Assembly (NCBI GenBank): GCA_028694115.1
Contig: JAQUUB010000140.1
Location: forward strand, 1 to 9,948
Direction: 5' to 3'
DNA length: 9,948 bases
Origin: Lachnospiraceae bacterium
GTDB lineage: Bacteria > Bacillota_A > Clostridia > Lachnospirales > Lachnospiraceae
The notes beneath the pieces were generated by a model, which searched no databases, was not told where the DNA came from, and worked only from the letters and a program-made list of their open reading frames with translations. Below are positions 5,754 through 9,948 of the stretch, one piece after another (position 1 is the first letter of the stretch; every line of letters starts with the position of its first letter). Position numbers and translations under genes: made by a program.

Positions 5754-5918
5754 GTACATTTTTGAATTATTTCAAATGCTCCTTCAAATCCTCTTATACA
5801 ATCTCTCCAATTTACATTTTTAAACGGATTAGAAAGCATTCTTTTATCCAACATGTCTTTTTCTGGTATAAAATTTGGATCAACCGAAAATTTCATTTAA
5901 TATAAAATAGATATGGAC

Positions 5919-6542
5919 TTATATTTCATAAACTGCTGCTACAAATTTATAATGCTTATCTCCATATGGTGACCCTATGCTAACTACTAAAATTGCATCA
6001 TCTACTTCAGTTCCATTTTCTGCGCCATAATAATTGGGATCTGTAATAGGCATATTGTCATAAATGTACCCATTATAATTAAAGCTTGCTTTTGCCTTTG
6101 GTCTGCCCTCCGCATTTATTCTTTGATGTACAACAAAATCAGAAACTCTTATAAGCGTTAACGATTTCCCTACACTTTCAATATCAGACTCATGCACATA
6201 GCATCCTGTATTTCCAAATATTGTTCGCCCAATACTATTCGGACAAATATCAACAAGTTCACTTATTGAGAATGTACCTGCCTTATCCAAATAATAATCT
6301 CTATCTATAACTACATTCTCTGGTTGCAGCAGATTATTATCTCTTCCCTTTATTTCAACTTTTACAATATCCATTTCTTGCATGCAACTTCCATCTTCAT
6401 ACATAATATCACGAAATGTTAACGCTCCATGTATTGTATCATCTTCTGTTACAAGTCTTACAAATTCACCACTTGCAAGATTTATACCCGCTACACAATA
6501 ATTTCCAAATTTCGATGATTTTGTAAGTACCGCTACTTCCAT
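5919..6542 (-). CDS. Dual OB-containing domain (DuOB) protein
   Basis: The 207-residue protein resembles the dual-OB (DuOB) domain found beside DUF488 genes. Its N-terminal beta-rich part has the hallmark YCVAGINLASGEFVRLV (15-31; general form G-d-tG-WvRL), then HGAL and the YEDG segment near residue 50, leading to DIVKVEIKG. A second beta-rich half carries LIRVSDFVVH and ILVVSIGSPYGDKHYKFVAAVYEI. OB folds usually bind nucleic acid, so a role in presenting a nucleic-acid substrate to the DUF488 enzymes is a reasonable inference, not something the sequence proves. It has no membrane segment or catalytic motif that I can see. GGGGGAGG lies five bases before the ATG, and the gap to the preceding DUF488 gene is 21 bases, so the genes form one operon. 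Confidence 0.7.
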   Translation of the reverse strand: MEVAVLTKSSKFGNYCVAGINLASGEFVRLVTEDDTIHGALTFRDIMYEDGSCMQEMDIVKVEIKGRDNNLLQPENVVIDRDYYLDKAGTFSISELVDICPNSIGRTIFGNTGCYVHESDIESVGKSLTLIRVSDFVVHQRINAEGRPKAKASFNYNGYIYDNMPITDPNYYGAENGTEVDDAILVVSIGSPYGDKHYKFVAAVYEI

Positions 6543-6563
6543 ATTATCCTCCCCCTAAATATG

Positions 6564-6998
6564 TTAGATATGTTTTATTTCTATATTCAATTCATTACCA
6601 ATGTACTCAGCAAGCAAACGTCTATGGCACTGCTCAGGTGTAGGCTCTGAACATAGAAACAAAACGTTTTCAACCCCCATATATTTTTTACTAAATGTTT
6701 CCTCAACCTTCCTTCTTTTCAGAAGTGACGTATACTCAATCTCATATTTTCCCCATGACATAGATCCTTTTTTATATCCATCAAGTATTTCCTTTGTAGG
6801 AGCAAAAGAAACCTCATGGCTATACTTACAATCACAAATTTCTTTTAATAAATATACCAAATCTTGCCCCTTAGTAAATCCTGCTAATTGTGATTTATTA
6901 TTTAATCGAACATCTACCAATATATCTATATCTGCTTTTTTAATTTTTTCGAAAAATGTCTCTGCATTCTTCTGTGTAAAACCCATTGTGTAAATCAT
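6564..6998 (-). CDS. Short DUF488-family protein (rhodanese-like fold)
   Basis: The 144-residue protein has the DUF488 layout. It opens with IYTMGFTQKNAETFFEKIKK (2-21), has LVDVRLNN with D29 and R31, and ends with FLCSEPTPEQCHRRLLAEYI, in which C116-x7-C124-H125-R126 is the conserved Cys loop. DUF488 belongs to the rhodanese/phosphatase superfamily; its chemistry is not established. Comparative genomics placed it with RapZ-C and DUF4326 and predicted nucleotide or nucleic-acid-end processing (from memory). This is the compact form, with no C-terminal extension. The ATG is one base after the TAA of the longer DUF488 gene, whose final GAGGAG codons form its ribosome site, so the pair is translationally coupled. 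A heteromeric complex of the two is plausible. Confidence 0.85.
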   Translation of the reverse strand: MIYTMGFTQKNAETFFEKIKKADIDILVDVRLNNKSQLAGFTKGQDLVYLLKEICDCKYSHEVSFAPTKEILDGYKKGSMSWGKYEIEYTSLLKRRKVEETFSKKYMGVENVLFLCSEPTPEQCHRRLLAEYIGNELNIEIKHI

Positions 6999-6999
6999 T

Positions 7000-7620
7000 T
7001 TACTCCTCCTCAGAAATATGATATCCGATTTCTTGGTTTCTCTTTATATAACAGTTCCTAATACATTCACTTTCATCAATACCTGTTTCATAATTAAATA
7101 ATGTTAATTGGTCCCTATCAGGATAATACTTTTTTAACATTCGTTGCTCTAGTTCAAGCTGTGTTTGCAACAATCCATTTTCCAAAATATGATTCACATT
7201 AATTCCAGCATCTAAAAAGCCTTTTGACACCATTATTGCTCTGTGACAATCTAATGGATCCTTTTCTGTACACATTAATGCGACATTGTTTCCCTTATCC
7301 AATCCCAAAATAACATTTTCTACACCTTCCAAAAACAATTTACTCCCTCTTACCTTTTCAAAATCCAGAAAATGCTCACTCGTATATAGGGCTTCATCTT
7401 GAGGCCTTGCACCAAAATACTTCCCCATTTGTTTGTAAGTTATTCCACTTTCTGCAAGCAGGCTTTTTATGTTATCACGATTGTATGTTTCAGCAAACCT
7501 TGAGAACGGAACACTTCTTACATCTAAGAGATAACTAATGTCATATTTTTTTAACATTGATTCAAAAAAAGAATACTCATGTTTTGAATGTCCTATAGTA
7601 TACAATATTCCTTTATGCAT
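7000..7620 (-). CDS. DUF488-family protein with C-terminal extension
   Basis: The 206-residue protein begins ILYTIGHSKHEYSFFESML (5-23), the classic DUF488 start. It continues with LLDVRSVPFSRF (D33, R35), a GKYFGARP loop (66-73), and MCTEKDPLDCHR with C117-x7-C125-H126-R127. About 60 residues follow the core, including YYPDRDQLTLF, as in many longer DUF488 proteins, and a C-x3-C (ECIRNC). The ATG at 7620 fits where homologues begin; GTG codons at 7638 and 7635 are alternatives with AAGGA upstream. It is the first gene of the DUF488-DUF488-DuOB operon and lies 171 bases after the AbiEii toxin gene. Its enzymatic activity is unknown; a Cys-based transfer to or from a nucleotide or nucleic acid is the family prediction. 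Confidence 0.85.
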   Translation of the reverse strand: MHKGILYTIGHSKHEYSFFESMLKKYDISYLLDVRSVPFSRFAETYNRDNIKSLLAESGITYKQMGKYFGARPQDEALYTSEHFLDFEKVRGSKLFLEGVENVILGLDKGNNVALMCTEKDPLDCHRAIMVSKGFLDAGINVNHILENGLLQTQLELEQRMLKKYYPDRDQLTLFNYETGIDESECIRNCYIKRNQEIGYHISEEE

Positions 7621-7763
7621 TTGTACTTCTTCCACCACTCTTTCCTTTACATATTTTCATATCTATCTTCTGGTTTATTTGAATGAATTAGAATTCCACT
7701 TGTTTTTCCAAATTTTCCAGTTCCTCAATTCTTCTTTCACCACACAAAATCCTGATCCTTCTC

Positions 7764-7790
7764 ATAATAGTATTGTGGCGGTATAGTCAA
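7764..7790 (-). promoter_or_regulatory. Weak promoter candidate for the DUF488 operon
   Basis: On the minus strand TTGACT (5/6) is followed after 15 bases by TATTAT (5/6). The hexamers are good but the spacing is short. It sits just beyond the AbiEii stop, where an operon promoter is expected. Read-through from the AbiE operon is the alternative, as no terminator hairpin is visible between 7639 and 7791. Confidence 0.3.
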
Positions 7791-7791
7791 A

Positions 7792-8637
7792 TTATTTATC
7801 TAGCCATTCAAAGACTTTACCAACTTGCCTTATCACATCATCCCATTCCACTTTACCCACAAAATAATTATCCTTGCGGAATAACTCCCATCTTTCCTTT
7901 ATAACGTCATCATGAAAAATTCGATCATATATTTTATGAATATCTTCGTTTTGATATACTGTCTCTCGCTTCTCGCAAGTGGCTAAAAATGCTTTATGTA
8001 GCAAGTTTCCTGTTTTTAGTTCTTCCTCCTTTTCTTTGCTCAGGAAGTGTATGTCATAAAAATCCCTCATTCTTGTGTTTGCAATATCTCTAACAAGAAT
8101 TGTTTGCAATTTCTCTGCCATCAATGTTTCCAGATTATAACTCATAACCGAAATGGTTCTGTCCTCAAACATCAGTTTATAATTATATTCCACCGCTCTT
8201 GGTGTTATCACATCGTCTGTTGAAATATCAATTTTTATTGTTTGGCGAAGATTATCTAGTCTGGCTTCAATCATTAATCTTATACCAGGATAATCAAAAT
8301 CCGACATAATTTCTTTACATGAAGTTATTTGAAAACTAATTCCATCATCAATTGGAATATCCATAATTTTTTGTATGATTTCTCGAGCGGCTTCTTCATT
8401 TAGCGGTAACGCTCTTACTGTAGTGTCGATATCCATTGTAGATCGAAGATCAATGCCCACTAAAGACGCAACTAACATACCGCCTTTCAGGATAAACGAA
8501 TTTCGATATTCTGAGATAGATACCCTTTCCAGAAATCTTTCCATAACAAATATCCTTATCATTGCCTGTGCAACACTACTACTGCCATTTGATATATTTT
8601 TCACCTTATCTTTCAATTGCTTTGAAGTTCTGATCAT
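7792..8637 (-). CDS. abiEii: AbiEii/AbiGii-family nucleotidyltransferase toxin (type IV TA)
   Basis: The 281-residue protein is a DNA-polymerase-beta-type nucleotidyltransferase of the AbiEii class. FILKGGMLV (48-56) is the GG motif, STMDIDTTV (66-74) carries the metal-binding D69 and D71, and IKIDIS provides the third acid D137. The downstream family motifs LETLMAEKLQTIL (E175, K176) and RMRDFYD (189-195) are intact. Related toxins act in the cytoplasm by transferring nucleotides, in some cases to tRNA acceptor ends, which stops growth and can abort phage infection; the target of this one is unknown. It begins within the antitoxin's stop codon (4-bp overlap) with GGAGG seven bases upstream, so toxin translation is coupled to the antitoxin. 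The length and all motifs suggest an intact gene. Confidence 0.92.
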   Translation of the reverse strand: MIRTSKQLKDKVKNISNGSSSVAQAMIRIFVMERFLERVSISEYRNSFILKGGMLVASLVGIDLRSTMDIDTTVRALPLNEEAAREIIQKIMDIPIDDGISFQITSCKEIMSDFDYPGIRLMIEARLDNLRQTIKIDISTDDVITPRAVEYNYKLMFEDRTISVMSYNLETLMAEKLQTILVRDIANTRMRDFYDIHFLSKEKEEELKTGNLLHKAFLATCEKRETVYQNEDIHKIYDRIFHDDVIKERWELFRKDNYFVGKVEWDDVIRQVGKVFEWLDK

Positions 8638-9227
8638 ATCATTACCTCCACGTACTTCATAATTTCATCCCTGAGACCCATTTTTTCAGCATATGTCAGC
8701 AGAACATTTAATTTTTTTTCTGAACTACTCATATATTCTTTCATCGCCGTCTGATATACTTGGATCTCCACTTCACCACGACCTGCAACCATATCACAGA
8801 TTACTCTTTCCTTATCATAAGTTTTCAACATATTCCCATAGTTTGATTCTACATCACAAATCCCCATTTGGTACAATTCATCATCATATGTGTGAATAAT
8901 TAATCCCTTTTCCTTGAGTCTAAACGTATTATAACCTTTAGGAACACTCACATGAATCTTCGAATACTCTCGATCTGTTAAACCATGTAAATATAGTGCT
9001 GTATCCATGTCAAAAATCAAGATAGGATTGCTTTTTTGAATTACATATAATTCATCTATCCATGTCTCATCAGAAACATAAATTCCTTGAGCTGCTCGCT
9101 CAAATTTGTTTTCTTTTACATATTTTGATAAATAGGTTTTAGATATGCCAGCATCAACAACCTCAGATGTAAATAAATAGCCATTGTTCTTCTCAGTCAT
9201 CTTATCTAACTGCTCAGTTTTCGTCAT
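8634..9227 (-). CDS. abiEi: AbiEi-family antitoxin/transcriptional regulator (type IV TA)
   Basis: The 197-residue protein has an N-terminal winged HTH (about 1-40; GYLFTSEVVDAGISKTYLSKYV) and the family's ERAAQGIYV strand (43-51). The C-terminal part then has DMDTALYLHGLTDR (73-86) and the HVSVPKGYN segment. AbiEi proteins counter AbiEii without a stable complex and repress their own operon by binding inverted repeats at the promoter. I chose the ATG at 9227 because GGAGGG stands eight bases upstream and the protein then starts at the HTH. The open extension to 9314 would run through the promoter. The TGA overlaps the toxin ATG. The pair lies next to the DUF488-DuOB operon, as expected in a defence cluster. 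Confidence 0.9.
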   Translation of the reverse strand: MTKTEQLDKMTEKNNGYLFTSEVVDAGISKTYLSKYVKENKFERAAQGIYVSDETWIDELYVIQKSNPILIFDMDTALYLHGLTDREYSKIHVSVPKGYNTFRLKEKGLIIHTYDDELYQMGICDVESNYGNMLKTYDKERVICDMVAGRGEVEIQVYQTAMKEYMSSSEKKLNVLLTYAEKMGLRDEIMKYVEVMI

Positions 9228-9260
9228 TGATACATCCCTCCGTTGTTTATCTTTGTGTGT

Positions 9261-9289
9261 ATTATAAATTATTTTCGCACAAAAGTAAA
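9261..9289 (-). promoter_or_regulatory. Promoter of the abiE operon
   Basis: Minus-strand TTTACT (9289-9284) and TATAAT (9266-9261) are separated by exactly 17 bases. The -10 is perfect and lies 33 bases upstream of the AbiEi ATG, leaving a short leader with GGAGGG. Confidence 0.65.
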
Positions 9290-9302
9290 CCATACATTTA
9301 CT
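9284..9302. promoter_or_regulatory. Candidate AbiEi operator
   Basis: AGTAAA-N7-TTTACT is a perfect 6-bp inverted repeat whose left arm is the -35 hexamer itself. An autoregulator bound here would block RNA polymerase. AbiEi proteins are known to bind inverted repeats in their own promoters; that this is the site is inference. Confidence 0.4.
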
Positions 9303-9374
9303 GACTACCATCAAAATAGTATTACATATACTTACACCAATATTTTACCCCATTTTAATATTTTCTATCCACTA

Positions 9375-9414
9375 TAAAAATGCCACAAATCAAGATTTAT
9401 TCTCAATTTGTGGC
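9375..9414 (-). terminator. Intrinsic terminator of the metallophosphoesterase gene
   Basis: GCCACAAAT (9382-9390) and ATTTGTGGC (9406-9414) form a 9-bp stem, with three further pairs possible in the 15-base loop. On the minus strand the stem is followed by A and then TTTTT. It lies about 55 bases after the metallophosphoesterase stop, separating that gene from the abiE operon. Confidence 0.8.
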
Positions 9415-9468
9415 TCCATCCATTTTTAAAGGTTTTTCTGAAAAACATTTAATTCAATGATATCCTAT

Positions 9469-9948
9469 TTATTTTCCACTAGCTCTATTTATCGTTTCTC
9501 TATGTATGCTTTCGATACTTGATAATATTCCATTTTTAATCAGCAGTCCAAGATTTACTGGTGTATAGTCACATACATTTGCAGCAACATTAAGGTGTTT
9601 GCATCTATCAGCATACTTCTCCATATTGCTATGATCATGTCCATGAATATTAAGGCACCAGGAAAGACCATATACCGGTTCATGTGAAAGCAATATCTTA
9701 TCTGCTATAAATAATGGTCCTGAATAGATTTCATCAAAAAGTCCTATGTAATCTGACCTTCGATCATGATTGCCCAAAAGCAGGATCTTATGTTTGCTTT
9801 TAAGTCTATCTATATAAACTGGATTACCTACGTCCCCAAGACAGATAAATGTATCACCAGGTTTCACTATATTATTTATCTGTTCAACCTGTTGCTCAGG
9901 AAGAATCCACTTTGGATCCATCAGTTTGCAATCAGCATCATCAAAATG
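9469..9948 (-). CDS. Metallophosphoesterase (calcineurin-like), 5' end outside the window
   Basis: The frame is open to the right edge, where it begins HFDDADCKLMDPKW, matching the end of the SDTHFD metal motif of small metallophosphoesterases. The true start is therefore outside and the ATG at 9921 is internal. Counting from that Met, LGDVGNP (28-34, D30), LLGNHD (48-53, N51 and H52), LSHEP (78-82, H80) and IHGHDH (92-97, H95 and H97) supply the remaining binuclear metal ligands. The family hydrolyses phosphomono- or diesters; the layout resembles small stand-alone phage and bacterial phosphoesterases, but the substrate cannot be read from sequence. It has its own terminator, so it is probably not part of the abiE operon. 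Confidence 0.88.
   Translation of the reverse strand, partial: HFDDADCKLMDPKWILPEQQVEQINNIVKPGDTFICLGDVGNPVYIDRLKSKHKILLLGNHDRRSDYIGLFDEIYSGPLFIADKILLSHEPVYGLSWCLNIHGHDHSNMEKYADRCKHLNVAANVCDYTPVNLGLLIKNGILSSIESIHRETINRASGK

Larger units (their letters stand above)
5723..5896 (-). pseudogene. Small unrecognised gene cut by IS481 (5' piece)
   Basis: The minus frame starts at an ATG 22 bases after the DuOB stop and encodes MKFSVDPNFIPEKDMLDKRM, an NPFKNVNWRDC segment, and FEGAFEIIQKCTLV, then enters the IS. The last seven residues (NDVTPTL) and the stop come from the element's right end. Joined at the ACTAAT repeat with the piece at 4548-4599 it would encode 64 residues. I do not recognise the family. 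It is soluble-looking, with aromatic residues and two Cys. The ribosome site is weak, and translation probably depended on coupling to the DuOB gene. Position and spacing say it was the fourth gene of the DUF488-DuOB operon. A 57-residue fusion product could still be made. Confidence 0.55.

Noticed and set aside
6601..6993. Plus-strand 130-codon frame opposite the short DUF488 gene
   Set aside because: It is an antisense shadow: no family motifs, no ribosome site, and the minus frame carries clear DUF488 motifs.
7688..7765. A 25-codon minus-strand frame (MRRIRILCGERRIEELENLE...) between the toxin and DUF488 genes
   Set aside because: There is no ribosome site and the ATG lies within the candidate promoter; its length is within chance.
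8634..9314. AbiEi starting at 9314 (226 residues)
   Set aside because: The extra 29 codons cover the -35/-10 promoter and lack a ribosome site; the ATG at 9227 has GGAGGG and begins at the HTH.

Overview
The window looks like an accessory region of a low-GC Gram-positive genome, most likely a Clostridia/Lachnospiraceae-type bacterium. The reasons are the strong A+T bias, GGAGG-type ribosome binding sites, fragments of ISLre2, AgrC-like GHKL kinase and MobC genes, and a complete IS481-family insertion sequence. Almost every functional gene lies on the minus strand, so the region is best read from the right edge to the left.

Right side (9948 to 7792, minus): a metallophosphoesterase enters from the right edge and ends in a clear intrinsic terminator (9382-9414). 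Next is a type IV toxin-antitoxin pair of the AbiE class, antitoxin AbiEi then nucleotidyltransferase toxin AbiEii. They overlap by 4 bp, and the promoter carries a candidate operator over its -35 box.

Centre (7620 to 4173, minus): an apparent operon holds two different DUF488 proteins (rhodanese-fold, with the Cys-x7-Cys-His-Arg signature), then a dual-OB-domain (DuOB) protein, a very small unrecognised gene, and a small glycine-rich/hydrophobic protein that seems to start at ATT. An IS481 element (about 4600-5747) has inserted into the small unrecognised gene. If the flanking 6-bp direct repeat is the target duplication, removing the element restores a 64-residue frame that ends in the ribosome binding site of the next gene. 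DUF488 and DuOB have been linked by comparative genomics to nucleic-acid processing in phage-host conflict (from memory). Together with the AbiE neighbour this makes the operon the best candidate here for a poorly described, probably defence-related system.

Left side: a 10-TM membrane protein (2772-3929, minus) carries diverged SEDS (FtsW/RodA) signatures but seems to lack the catalytic aspartate. Left of it is a scrap-yard: a MobC fragment (plus) joined head-to-head with the 3' end of a GHKL histidine kinase (minus). Then come a small coiled-coil gene with an in-frame stop upstream, an intact-looking adenosine-deaminase-family hydrolase, and the 3' end of an ISLre2 transposase at the left edge.

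No tRNA, rRNA or CRISPR array was seen. All family assignments were made by eye from motifs, without database searches.
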